From Verrucomicrobiaceae bacterium (GTDB lineage: Bacteria > Verrucomicrobiota > Verrucomicrobiia > Verrucomicrobiales > Verrucomicrobiaceae): a stretch of 64,000 nt of DNA. A program made the translations under genes and the position numbers. The stretch spans positions 1 through 64,000 of the forward strand of contig CANIBP010000020.1 in the NCBI GenBank assembly GCA_947466075.1. The letters run 5' to 3'. Below are positions 9,534-20,211 of the stretch, in pieces; within the stretch, counting starts at the first letter, position 1, and the number at the start of each line of letters is the position of its first letter. Below the pieces are notes generated by a model. That model was not told where the DNA came from, did not search any database, and worked only from the letters and a program-made list of their open reading frames with translations.

Positions 9534-12455
9534 ATGCGCCCACTGCTTTTTCTTTGCTTCACCGCTACTGCCCTCTTTGCCCAGACCGAGGCGGATTTCA
9601 TCACGAATACCCGTCAGCTCACGTTTGAGGGCAAACGCTCGGGCGAGGGCTACTTCAATGCCGATGGAACAAAGATGATCTTCCAGTCCGAGCGCGAGGA
9701 GGGAAATCCGTTTTATCAAATCTACCTGATGGACCTCGAAACGGGCGATCAGGAGCGGCTTTCGCCCGGCATGGGCAAGACGACCTGCGCGTGGATTCAT
9801 CCCGATGGCAAGCGCGTGCTCTTCGCCAGCACACACACTGATCCCGACTCGAAAAAACTCCAGCAGGCCGAGTATGAGGAGCGCAAGAACACCAAGGTGC
9901 GCCGCTACTCCTGGGACTACGACGAGCACTACGACATCTGGGAATACACGCTGGCCGATAAGTCGCTCAAGAACCTCACGCACACGCGTGGATACGATGC
10001 GGAAGGCGGTTGGTCACCGGATGGCAAGAAGATCGTCTTTGCCAGCAATCGTGCGGCTTATGAAGGCAAGCTGAGTAAGGAGGACGAGGAGCGCCTCAAG
10101 ATCGACAAACAATACTTCATGGAGATCTACACCGCCGATGCGGATGGCTCGAATGTGAAGCGCCTCACCGAAGTTCCTGGATACGACGGCGGGCCGTTCT
10201 TCAGCGCCGATGGCAAGCGCATCTGCTGGCGTCGCTTCACGCCGAAGGGCGATGTGGCGGAGGTCTGGACCATGAACGCCGATGGTAGTGATCAAAAGGC
10301 CATCACCATGCTCGGCGCGATGAGTTGGGCACCGTATTTTCATCCCAGCGGCGAGTATTTGATCTTCACCACGAACCTCAACGGCTTCGCGAACTTCGAA
10401 CTCTACATCGTCGATGCCGCTGGCAAGCATGCGCCCGTGCGCGTGACCAACACGGATGGTTTCGATGGCCTGCCCGTCTTCACACCCGATGGCAAGAAGC
10501 TCTCCTGGACCAGTGGACGTGCCAGCGGCGGCGCCTCGCAAATCTACATGGCAGATTGGGATCACGATCATGTGCTCACGGCCCTCGGCCTCAAAACCGA
10601 TCCGCAAGCCCCCATCGCTCAGTCCAAGACTCCTGATTTCACTCAAACCGCTGCTGACATTCGCGACGCTGACATCAAGCAACACGTGACCTACCTCGCC
10701 AGCGATGAACTCGGCGGCCGCCTCACGGGCACCGATGGTGAAAAGCTCGCCACGCAGTACTTCGCCGATGTCAGCAAGCAGATCGGCCTCGCGCCGATGG
10801 GCGATGACGACACCTACTTCGACAACTTCGACTTCACCGCAGGTGTCGCGCTCGGCGAAGGCAATACCTTGACCCTTCTTGACCAATCCTTGACCGTTGA
10901 CCAGGACTGGAAGCCTCTTTCCTTCTCGCAAAACGGCGATGTGGCTCCTGCTGGCATCGTTTTTGCCGGCTACGGCATCGAAACACCCGAAGAAGCCACC
11001 GGCACCGATGGCAAGAAGATCGAGACCTACAGCAGCTACGCGCATCTCGAAGTGAAGGACAAATGGGTTCTTGTCTTCCGCTACCTGCCTGAAGGCATCA
11101 CGCAAGAGCGACGCAACGAACTCAGCCGTTACGCCAGCCTGCGCTATAAGGCGCTCACCGCACGTCAGAAGGGCGCTCGTGGATTGATCGTCGTCAGCGG
11201 ACCGAATTCCAAGGTCGTGCAGCAGCTTGCGCCGATGACGTTTGATGCCTCGCTCGCCACCAGCGGCATCGCGGCGATCAGCATCACCGATGCCGTCGGT
11301 GACAAGCTGCTCGCCAGCGCTGGCAAGAAATTGAAGGACCTTCAGGACAAGCTCGACAATGGCGATCTCATGGGCGGCATCGAATGCACAGGCCTCAAGC
11401 TCGGCGCGAAGATCGTCATCCAGCAGGAGAAAAAAAAGGGCCGCAATGTGCTCGCGGTGCTGCCTTATGGCGACAAGCCCGATCCGCATGTCGCGCCGCT
11501 CATTGTCGGCGCTCATATCGACCACCTCGGCAGCAGCGGTGGCTCCAATTCCCGCGCGAAGGGCGATGAAGTGAACAAAATTCACCACGGTGCCGATGAC
11601 AACGCCAGCGGTGTCGGCGGCGTGCTCGAAATCGCCCAGTGGCTGGCTGATTTGAAGAAGCAAGGCAAGCTCACGCTGAAGCGCGACATCATCTTCGCCG
11701 CGTGGAGCGGTGAGGAGCTCGGATTGCTCGGCAGCAATCACTTCGTCGAAGCCTACGCCAAGATGATCAAGGGCGACGCCAACGCGAAGCTCACCGGCAT
11801 GTTCGCCGCGTGCCTGAACATGGACATGATCGGCCGCTTCCAGAAGTCCGTCGTGCTCCAGGGCCTGGGTAGCAGCTCACTATGGGCGAAGGAGATCGAA
11901 AAACGCAATGCGCCCATCGGCTTGCCCATCACGACTCAAAATGACGCCCATCTGCCCACCGACAGCACAGCGTTCTATTTGAAGGGCATCCCCACGCTCA
12001 ATGCATTCACCGGCTCGCATGCCGACTACCACATGCCGAGCGACACCGCTGACAAGATCGACTACGCGAACGCCGCGAAGATCACCAAGCTCATGGGCCT
12101 CATTGCCCGTGGCATCGCCACCACCGATACCGCGCCCGATTACATCGCCATGGAGGCTCCGAAGAACTCCGGCGTGCGCACCGGCCTGCGTGCGTATTTG
12201 GGAACGATTCCCGATTACGCCCAAGGCGACACCAAAGGCGTCAAACTCAGCGGCGTCTCCCCCATCGGCCCTGCCGCAAAAGCAGGCGTGAAAGCTGGCG
12301 ACATCATCATCAAGCTCGGCGGCAAGGACATCGCGAACATCTACGACTACACCTATGTGATGGGAGATTTGAAGATCGGCAAGGAAACGACGATCACCGT
12401 GCAACGTGAGGGCAAGAGCGTCGATTTGAAGATCACTCCCGGATCGAGGGATTAA
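9534..12455 (+). CDS. Secreted multidomain M28 peptidase: TolB-like propeller, PA-like insert, M28 peptidase, C-terminal PDZ
   Basis: Signal peptide MRPLLFLCFTATALFA (start 9534 preferred to ORF start 9402); TolB repeats (NADGSDQKAITMLG, FTPDGKKLSWTSGR); M28 ligands GAHIDHLG, ADDNASG, WSGEELGLLGS; PDZ GVKLSGVSPIGPAAKAGVKAGDIIIKLGG. Confidence 0.9.
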   Translation: MRPLLFLCFTATALFAQTEADFITNTRQLTFEGKRSGEGYFNADGTKMIFQSEREEGNPFYQIYLMDLETGDQERLSPGMGKTTCAWIHPDGKRVLFASTHTDPDSKKLQQAEYEERKNTKVRRYSWDYDEHYDIWEYTLADKSLKNLTHTRGYDAEGGWSPDGKKIVFASNRAAYEGKLSKEDEERLKIDKQYFMEIYTADADGSNVKRLTEVPGYDGGPFFSADGKRICWRRFTPKGDVAEVWTMNADGSDQKAITMLGAMSWAPYFHPSGEYLIFTTNLNGFANFELYIVDAAGKHAPVRVTNTDGFDGLPVFTPDGKKLSWTSGRASGGASQIYMADWDHDHVLTALGLKTDPQAPIAQSKTPDFTQTAADIRDADIKQHVTYLASDELGGRLTGTDGEKLATQYFADVSKQIGLAPMGDDDTYFDNFDFTAGVALGEGNTLTLLDQSLTVDQDWKPLSFSQNGDVAPAGIVFAGYGIETPEEATGTDGKKIETYSSYAHLEVKDKWVLVFRYLPEGITQERRNELSRYASLRYKALTARQKGARGLIVVSGPNSKVVQQLAPMTFDASLATSGIAAISITDAVGDKLLASAGKKLKDLQDKLDNGDLMGGIECTGLKLGAKIVIQQEKKKGRNVLAVLPYGDKPDPHVAPLIVGAHIDHLGSSGGSNSRAKGDEVNKIHHGADDNASGVGGVLEIAQWLADLKKQGKLTLKRDIIFAAWSGEELGLLGSNHFVEAYAKMIKGDANAKLTGMFAACLNMDMIGRFQKSVVLQGLGSSSLWAKEIEKRNAPIGLPITTQNDAHLPTDSTAFYLKGIPTLNAFTGSHADYHMPSDTADKIDYANAAKITKLMGLIARGIATTDTAPDYIAMEAPKNSGVRTGLRAYLGTIPDYAQGDTKGVKLSGVSPIGPAAKAGVKAGDIIIKLGGKDIANIYDYTYVMGDLKIGKETTITVQREGKSVDLKITPGSRD

Positions 12456-14003
12456 TCACGGTCTGAACATGAACTCCGCCGTGTTCAGCAACGCCCACGC
12501 CACGTCTTGATCTGCCGCTGCTTGCTGTGAGATCGCAGCACGCTCGTTTGCTGAAGGCTCGCGGCCTAGCAATTCGAGAAACAGATCGTTGGTCTTGCCA
12601 CGTCTGGCTGCTGCCTTCTCGACGAGTTGATCATTCATCATGAATCGAACGAGTTCGTGCGAGACGGGCGTCAGGCTTTCGTCGGTCCATTCGCGTGTGC
12701 CGCGACCGAGCATGCGGAGTGGATGGCCTGCGGCTGGCACCTGCGGGATTTGGGCATCGAACTCAGCAGAAACCACCTTCCAGATGACTTCGGAAGGCAG
12801 GCGGCGGATTTGCGGTGCCGGGGCCAGGTAGCAGTCGTCCCAATCCGTGTTGTAATTGATGCCGGATCGTTGGTAAGCGTCTGTGCGGGCGAGGATGCGC
12901 TGGAATTCGCCAATGCGCCCACCACAGCGCAGAAACTCCTCAATGAGCACCTTGGGTGCCTGGGAAAAATCGCCGGGGGAGTTGATGTCCAGACCGATCC
13001 AGGTGGCACTGCCGCGTGGTGGGACTGTGGAGCAGCTTCGGGGGCTTTGACCAGGTTTTGGATCGAGCTGCAGGTCATGCCATGAAGGCGCATCGTCCAC
13101 GCCACCCACCGATTGCTTCAATGTTTGGCCCGGCATGCCGAACAGGCTGTTCCAAATCCGCAGGGAGGCCACCATCGCGAAACGCCGACCTTCTTCGCCC
13201 TGCACGATCCAATTCGAGACTTGGGTGAGTTTGTCTTCTTCGTCGGGGAGGTAGGGCCGATAGCCAGACAACTTGAGCACTGCTGGCTGGACTACATCTC
13301 CAGGTTTGCCATAGCGATATTTGTAGTCGTTCGGCAACCGCACTGCATTTTTCTCTGCGAAGCAAGCCGCGAACTCGTAGCACTCTTGTTGGGTGTGGCT
13401 GTTGAAAGCGTGATCGTGGCACATGGCGCAGTGAATATCCTCACCCAATATGGAATAGGCCGTCTCCACACTGGTGCGCATGGCATTGCCGCCGTCGCGC
13501 TGACGCATGTGACCACCGCCGATCATGTGAGTGATGATTTCGATGTAGGGCCGGTCTTCTGCCGCCGCCTGACGCAACCAGCCGATGCTCTCATCGCCAT
13601 CCTTCACGCGAAAGGCCTCTGCTAGCATGCGGAAGCGAACTTCAGCAGCGCCCGGCTCTTGCACCAGTGCGTCCGTGAGTTTGGCCCGCTTGTCAGGCAA
13701 TGCGTTCGCCAAGAATTCACGCGCCTCATCCGGTCGTGGCAGCCTGCCGGCGAGATCAATGCAGGCCCGGCGCAGGAAAGTGGAGTCATCCGCCAATCCT
13801 GGCAGACCGGGAAGGAGAGGCGTGTTCTTCCACTTCTCACGCTGTTCTTTGACGAGTTCGTAATCGTGCATCAGTGCCACGTCCACGCGTGCTGAAGCTT
13901 CTTGAAGCGATTCCGCCACCGCTGGCGGCGAAACCGTCTCCGCCATTTTCTTTTCGGGTGTGCAGGCCATCAGGAGAGCACAGAGCGGGAGGCAGCGTTT
14001 CAT
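12456..14003 (-). CDS. DUF1549-domain lipoprotein
   Basis: Lipobox LLMAC; DDSTFLRRACIDLAGRLPRPDEAREFL is the DUF1549 signature. Confidence 0.85.
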   Translation of the reverse strand: MKRCLPLCALLMACTPEKKMAETVSPPAVAESLQEASARVDVALMHDYELVKEQREKWKNTPLLPGLPGLADDSTFLRRACIDLAGRLPRPDEAREFLANALPDKRAKLTDALVQEPGAAEVRFRMLAEAFRVKDGDESIGWLRQAAAEDRPYIEIITHMIGGGHMRQRDGGNAMRTSVETAYSILGEDIHCAMCHDHAFNSHTQQECYEFAACFAEKNAVRLPNDYKYRYGKPGDVVQPAVLKLSGYRPYLPDEEDKLTQVSNWIVQGEEGRRFAMVASLRIWNSLFGMPGQTLKQSVGGVDDAPSWHDLQLDPKPGQSPRSCSTVPPRGSATWIGLDINSPGDFSQAPKVLIEEFLRCGGRIGEFQRILARTDAYQRSGINYNTDWDDCYLAPAPQIRRLPSEVIWKVVSAEFDAQIPQVPAAGHPLRMLGRGTREWTDESLTPVSHELVRFMMNDQLVEKAAARRGKTNDLFLELLGREPSANERAAISQQAAADQDVAWALLNTAEFMFRP

Positions 14004-14095
14004 GCCGGTTGCAACGTGCGGGGGTGCAAGTTCTTAGAATGGATCACATCGCGCAGGCTTGCGCAGTCCGATCGACTCGCTAAGGAACGCGTCCC

Positions 14096-15346
<1,251 letters not shown>

Positions 15347-15358
15347 AGTGACACTGCT

Positions 15359-15442
15359 GTAGGTCGGGTGTGGCGACAGCCCGCCCGACGTGAAGCGTGC
15401 GCTCAAGTCGGGCGGGCTAAAGCCACATCCGACCTACTTTTT
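15359..15442. repeat. Nested REP-like palindrome between convergent genes
   Basis: Outer arms GTAGGTCGGGTGTGGC (15359-15374) / GCCACATCCGACCTAC (15422-15437), 15/16 Watson-Crick plus one G-T; inner arms AGCCCGCCCGAC (15378-15389) / GTCGGGCGGGCT (15407-15418), perfect; then T5. Confidence 0.85.
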
Positions 15443-16837
15443 CGCCAAGCGTTCATCACTTTCCAGGTGCCCGGCCCAGCCGAAGTGGCAGCGGAATTCG
15501 AAGCAGTGCTTCATTTGCTCGAAGGGGCCGGTCCATTCGGGCTTGTTGGAGGAGACGGTGATGTCGGCGGGGGCGAAGCCTGTGATGGGGAGGCGCTGGA
15601 TGGCGAAGGCGTCGTTGAGGAGGCGGGTTTTTTTCCAGTTGAGGCCCATGAGCTGGGCGCTGACGCAATCAACGGTGACGGGATGCGTGCCGGCAAGGAT
15701 GACGCGGCTTTCGACGGGATCGCAGGACATGGGGCCGTCGCCATCGCCGCCGATGATGCCATCGACGATGGTGAGGTAGCGCAGCGGCTTCTCACGGCGT
15801 CTGCCGGTGCCGTCGAAGTAGAAGAAGCACTTGTGCAGATCGAGGATCATGCGCCAGGCGGTGTTGTTGCCGTGCCAGTTGCCGGAGCGGACGACTTCCT
15901 TGGTGTCGCCAAAGATGACGCGGCCGAGTTTTTTCAGGGGCACGAAGAGCTTGGAGAGGAAGAAGCGGCCAAAGAGGATTTTTTTGGCCGTGCGCATGAG
16001 CGTGCCTTCGAGCGCGCGTTTGGCGGAGGATTCGGCGAACTGATCACCACCTTCAGCGGGCGTGCCTTCGGTGTGGCGTGGCAGCCAGTTCGTGCGAGGC
16101 GTGGTGCCAACGAGGTTTTTCAGCGCGACGGTGAGTCCGACTTTTTTGTGCGTCTTGAGCTTGGGAATGTTGATGAGCACGTCCGCGTTCATCGGCGTGC
16201 GGCAGATGCGGTATTCGTGATGCGGGTCGGTGTGCTGGCGATTCGTCGTCGCGAAGTCGTAACTGGCTCCGTAGAGCTTGCCGAGGCCGGGATGGCCGAG
16301 GAATTCGCTGTCGGCATCGAGATGGATGTCCACCGCGCCGGACGGATCGCTGGGCAGTTCGCGCTTGGCGATGGTGACGCCGTCATCAATGGTCCATTCC
16401 TCGCAGCGCATGTCAAAGAGCAGGAAGGCGATGCCGGGGAACTCCTGCGTGAGATCGGTGATTAGATCGTCGAGGCGGTGAAGGCGGCGGATCGTGGCAA
16501 ACGACGAATCGCTCTGCGGCGCATCGCAGAGCGTGACGGAGCCACGACCTTGCAGCTTGCCTGCGGCCCAGCGGGCGACTTCGCGCACAACGGCGGGATG
16601 CGTGATGATGGTGATCCAGCCGTTTTCGTCCTCGGGCTTGCTGGCGTTGTGTTCTTTGACCCAGTTCGGTTTGAGGACAACGCGGTCGCCCGGTTTGATG
16701 AAGTCGTTGGCGAGTTCAAGCGCAGCGATGGCGGCCTCGATTTGCTGACGAAGAGCGACGGCATCGTCATAGCTGGCTTTGCCGCTGAAGACGGAGACTT
16801 TGGGAGAGCCGAACGAAGAGGGGGAGAGCGTGTTCAC
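15434..16837 (-). CDS. DUF362 domain-containing protein
   Basis: VVLKPNWV near N-terminus, LINIPKLKTHKKVGLTVALKNLVGTTPR, TIVDGIIGGDGDGPMSCDP typical of DUF362. Confidence 0.88.
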   Translation of the reverse strand: MNTLSPSSFGSPKVSVFSGKASYDDAVALRQQIEAAIAALELANDFIKPGDRVVLKPNWVKEHNASKPEDENGWITIITHPAVVREVARWAAGKLQGRGSVTLCDAPQSDSSFATIRRLHRLDDLITDLTQEFPGIAFLLFDMRCEEWTIDDGVTIAKRELPSDPSGAVDIHLDADSEFLGHPGLGKLYGASYDFATTNRQHTDPHHEYRICRTPMNADVLINIPKLKTHKKVGLTVALKNLVGTTPRTNWLPRHTEGTPAEGGDQFAESSAKRALEGTLMRTAKKILFGRFFLSKLFVPLKKLGRVIFGDTKEVVRSGNWHGNNTAWRMILDLHKCFFYFDGTGRRREKPLRYLTIVDGIIGGDGDGPMSCDPVESRVILAGTHPVTVDCVSAQLMGLNWKKTRLLNDAFAIQRLPITGFAPADITVSSNKPEWTGPFEQMKHCFEFRCHFGWAGHLESDERLAKK

Positions 16838-16907
16838 GTGGATGGGGAGTATTTAAGAGGGGCACGTTCTCTTTGCAACGCTGCGGCAACTGACGAATCT
16901 CTAGCGT

Positions 16908-17561
16908 ATGAAGAAAGGACTGCTGATCTTGGGGCTCGCTTTGGCGTTCGCAGGTGCGTTCGTTCTGCTTTGGCCTCGGGCGCAGCGAAAGCCGCTTGAT
17001 CCAGCTTTTCTGCGGCTCACGCCGCTAGAAACTGCCACGCTGCCGCTGGCAACGCGGTTTGATATGCCGTTGGGTTCGGAGCACGGGGCGTTCACCTACA
17101 ATGCGCGTGCGTTCCGTATTTCGCGTCACTTGGGCGACGATTTGAATGGCATTGGTGGTCAGAATTCGGATCTAGGCGATGCGGTTTACGCAGCGGGTGC
17201 CGGTCGGGTTGTTTTCGTGGGCGTTCCAGGGCCGGGCTGGGGTAAAATGGTGATCATCGCCCATCGACTGCCAGAGGGGGATGAACTCGGTCCGGTGGTG
17301 CAGACGATGTATGCGCATCTGGAGTCCATTCGAGTGCAAACGGGACAGACGGTGCAGCGTGGGGATCAAATCGGCACAGTGGGGACTGCCGACGGCCAAT
17401 ACCTTGCGCATCTGCATTTTGAGGTCCGAATGGGTCCCTATGTGAATCCTGGCCTGGGATATGCTGACACGGCTCTGAACCGAGTTTCGCCGGAACAGTT
17501 CATTCGTGCACGACGTGGTGCCGGACCGGCTGTTTTGAACCCGGCTCCAAAAAATAAATAA
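16908..17561 (+). CDS. M23 family metallopeptidase (LytM/peptidase_M23)
   Basis: HLGDDLNGIGGQNSDLGDAVYAAGAGRVVF...MYAHLESIRVQTGQTVQRGDQIGTVGTADGQYLAHLHFEVR. Confidence 0.88.
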   Translation: MKKGLLILGLALAFAGAFVLLWPRAQRKPLDPAFLRLTPLETATLPLATRFDMPLGSEHGAFTYNARAFRISRHLGDDLNGIGGQNSDLGDAVYAAGAGRVVFVGVPGPGWGKMVIIAHRLPEGDELGPVVQTMYAHLESIRVQTGQTVQRGDQIGTVGTADGQYLAHLHFEVRMGPYVNPGLGYADTALNRVSPEQFIRARRGAGPAVLNPAPKNK

Positions 17562-17628
17562 GAATTGCAAAAGACGGTTTGAAGGAAGCAGCTTCGCAAG
17601 CGTCATTCTCCCCATCCACCCTCACCCC

Positions 17629-18195
17629 ATGAGCTTGATCCATTTATTCTGCCTGCTGGCCCTGCTCATGTCCGAGGCACCAGCACAGCCGGTAAAATCG
17701 AAATCGGCGCCCGTCGCGTGTGAGGTGCTATGTGCAGAGCTGTTTGCAGCGATACGGGCGAATCCGGAGAAGATGGTGATGCGTCTGGAGGAAGCGCTGG
17801 TGATCCGTGAAGCGTGCGCTGCTGAGATAGTGACGGCGGCGATTGATGCGGTTAACTCAGACCCGGCGATGGTGCGCAAGATCGTGGAAACGGCCAGAGA
17901 TGTCGCGCCTGCTCGTGCGGCGGTCATAGCGGCGGCAGTGAAGCATTATTCGGCACCAAGCCTTGTGGCCAATGTCCGTGAAGAGGTGCGACGCGTGGAA
18001 CTGCCAGATGCCGTAAAGGTGAAAACGCTGCCAGGTGAAGAGGTGCGACGTGCCGAACTGCCGCTGATGACGCGCAGCATGCCCATCGTCGAAGTGCGAC
18101 GTGCAGAACCAGCCACCAATGCGCAGATGGCGGTGCAACAGCCCGAAGAGCCATTCAATTTGATGAATGTGCCGAAGGCGAAGCCGCTCAAGTAG
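17629..18195 (+). CDS. Secreted hypothetical protein with three EVRRAELP-like repeats
   Basis: Signal peptide MSLIHLFCLLALLMSEAPA; VREEVRRVELP, GEEVRRAELP, IVEVRRAEP. Confidence 0.7.
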   Translation: MSLIHLFCLLALLMSEAPAQPVKSKSAPVACEVLCAELFAAIRANPEKMVMRLEEALVIREACAAEIVTAAIDAVNSDPAMVRKIVETARDVAPARAAVIAAAVKHYSAPSLVANVREEVRRVELPDAVKVKTLPGEEVRRAELPLMTRSMPIVEVRRAEPATNAQMAVQQPEEPFNLMNVPKAKPLK

Positions 18196-18387
18196 GCTAG
18201 GGGCGGCTGAGTTGCTTTGCTTGCGGGCGAATCGGGCTGAGCTTGAATTGTGTATGTAACACCAGCGATTGTGTCGATCTGTGCGGGAACAAGTCTCTCA
18301 GGAGAGTAACGGCTGAATTATGGTGGCGATGCTAGGTCTGCCCAGCTAGCTTCAATAAAGACTCAAGACGACCTTGATACTCCACTC

Positions 18388-20211
18388 ATGAAAAACTCCA
18401 CGCGTGTTCAGTTTTGGGGAACCAGGGGTTCCATTCCTAGACCGGGGCGTGACACGTTGCGCTATGGTGGCAACACCTCCTGTGTGCAGGTTACCTCGCC
18501 CAAAGGAAGTTTGGTGATCATCGACTGCGGCACTGGTGCCCATGATCTCGGCCATTCTCTCGTGGCGCACGCCTCAGGCCCATTGCGCGGCAGTATTTTG
18601 ATCAGTCACACGCATTGGGACCACATCCAAGGGTTCCCGTTTTTTTCGCCTTTGTTTGTTCGTGGTAGCCAATGGGACATCTACGGCCCGGCAGGTCTCG
18701 GTCAGTCGCTCCGCGAAACTCTCGCGGGACAGATGCAATACTCCTATTTTCCGGTCACACTGGATGAGTTGGGTGCAAGCATTCGCTTCCATGATCTTGC
18801 CGAGGGTAGTTTTGAGATCGATGACGTTCGTATCAGCACGCGTTATTTGAATCATCCGGCTCTGACGCTTGGCTATCGCCTGGAAACTGCCAATGCCTGC
18901 ATGGTGTATGCCTGCGATCATGAACCATTTTCGAGAACGCCGGGGGTCTCCACGCCCATTCATGAAAATGATCGGCTGCACAGCGAATTTCTCTCAGGCG
19001 CCGATCTGGTGATACATGATGCGCAGTTCACCGACGCTGAGTATGCCGCCAAAAAAGGCTGGGGACACAGCCCGGTGGAATACGTGGCTGAGATGGGACG
19101 CCTGGCCGGTGTCAAACAAATGGCCTTTACGCATCATGATCCGGGGCGAACAGACGATGACATTGATCGTATCGTTGAAGCTGTGCGTTCCGAACCGCGG
19201 AAAACAGACGACACGTTGCAGGTGTTTGGTGCTGCTGATGGTCAGATCGTGGAGTTGAAGCGGACAGGCACAAATCAGGGGGGATTGGGAGGAAGGTCAT
19301 CCAAATCGGCGGCGATGCCTGCCATCAAAGATTCCCTGGTGATCATGGGTGTCGCAGACGCGGGACTGGCGGTGGCGCTAGCTGAAGCAGCGGTGGCCGA
19401 AGGTGTACGAACGGTGCATGTGTCTGATGGTGCGCGTGCGATGCAACTGGCCAAGACTGATACGCCATCGCTAATCCTCCTTGAGGACCAATTGCCGGAT
19501 CAGGATGGGCTGAGTGTTTGCCGAAGTCTGCGCTCGGATCCCGACCGCCGTCTCTCTGACGTGCCGATCGTCATTGTCGGGAAGCAGGAAAGATCCAGCG
19601 AAGGCATGGAGGCTGGTGCCACGGCCTGGCTGACCAAACCTTTCTCCATCCAATACGCCAAAGCCCAAATCCAGGCGTGGCTTATGCGCTCCGCCTGCCG
19701 TTGGATGCGCGCAGCCGTGCCATCGGATGAAGAATCGCGGCTCGCGGCACTCCATGACTTGTCGATACTCGATACGCCACCCGAGGAGAGATTTGACCGC
19801 ATCACACGCGTAGCTGCGGCTCTAGCGGATGTGCCAATCGCGTTGGTTTCGCTGGTGGATGAACACCGGCAGTGGTTCAAATCCTGCGTGGGGTTGGGAG
19901 TTAACGAAACCTCTCGTGAACTGGCTTTCTGCGCTCACGTGGCCTTGAGCCGCAAGCCGATGATCGTGTCAGACACGCTTCTGGACGACCGGTTTGCTGA
20001 CAGTCCGCTGGTCACCGGCGGGCCTCGCATTCGTTTCTATGCCGGCTTTCCGGTGTTTCACGATGATGGCGGCTGCTTGGGCACGCTGTGCCTGATCGAC
20101 ACCCGCCCACGGCAGTTTCCTGATGCGACGATTCAATTGTTCGCCGATCTAGCCAACGTGGTGCAGCAAGAACTCAATTCCAGCCCGCGATCTGTGGCGG
20201 TATCAAGCTGA
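18388..20211 (+). CDS. Metallo-beta-lactamase-fold hydrolase / degenerate response receiver / GAF fusion
   Basis: MBL: FWGTRGSIPRPG, IDCGTGAHDLG, SHTHWDHIQGFPFF; REC-like: PSLILLEDQLPDQDGL...LTKPF; GAF: EESRLAALHDLSILDTPPEERFDRITRVAAALADVPIALVSLVDEHRQWFKS. Confidence 0.9.
   Translation: MKNSTRVQFWGTRGSIPRPGRDTLRYGGNTSCVQVTSPKGSLVIIDCGTGAHDLGHSLVAHASGPLRGSILISHTHWDHIQGFPFFSPLFVRGSQWDIYGPAGLGQSLRETLAGQMQYSYFPVTLDELGASIRFHDLAEGSFEIDDVRISTRYLNHPALTLGYRLETANACMVYACDHEPFSRTPGVSTPIHENDRLHSEFLSGADLVIHDAQFTDAEYAAKKGWGHSPVEYVAEMGRLAGVKQMAFTHHDPGRTDDDIDRIVEAVRSEPRKTDDTLQVFGAADGQIVELKRTGTNQGGLGGRSSKSAAMPAIKDSLVIMGVADAGLAVALAEAAVAEGVRTVHVSDGARAMQLAKTDTPSLILLEDQLPDQDGLSVCRSLRSDPDRRLSDVPIVIVGKQERSSEGMEAGATAWLTKPFSIQYAKAQIQAWLMRSACRWMRAAVPSDEESRLAALHDLSILDTPPEERFDRITRVAAALADVPIALVSLVDEHRQWFKSCVGLGVNETSRELAFCAHVALSRKPMIVSDTLLDDRFADSPLVTGGPRIRFYAGFPVFHDDGGCLGTLCLIDTRPRQFPDATIQLFADLANVVQQELNSSPRSVAVSS

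Noticed and set aside
10014-11741. 575-aa ORF antisense to the M28 peptidase
   Set aside because: Mirror of a well supported CDS; no domain or start context.
18196-18387. Possible riboswitch (CTCTCAGGAGAG and nearby GC-rich segments) before the MBL-REC-GAF gene
   Set aside because: Does not match the core consensus of glycine, c-di-GMP or other classes I could recall; only a covariance-model search could support it.
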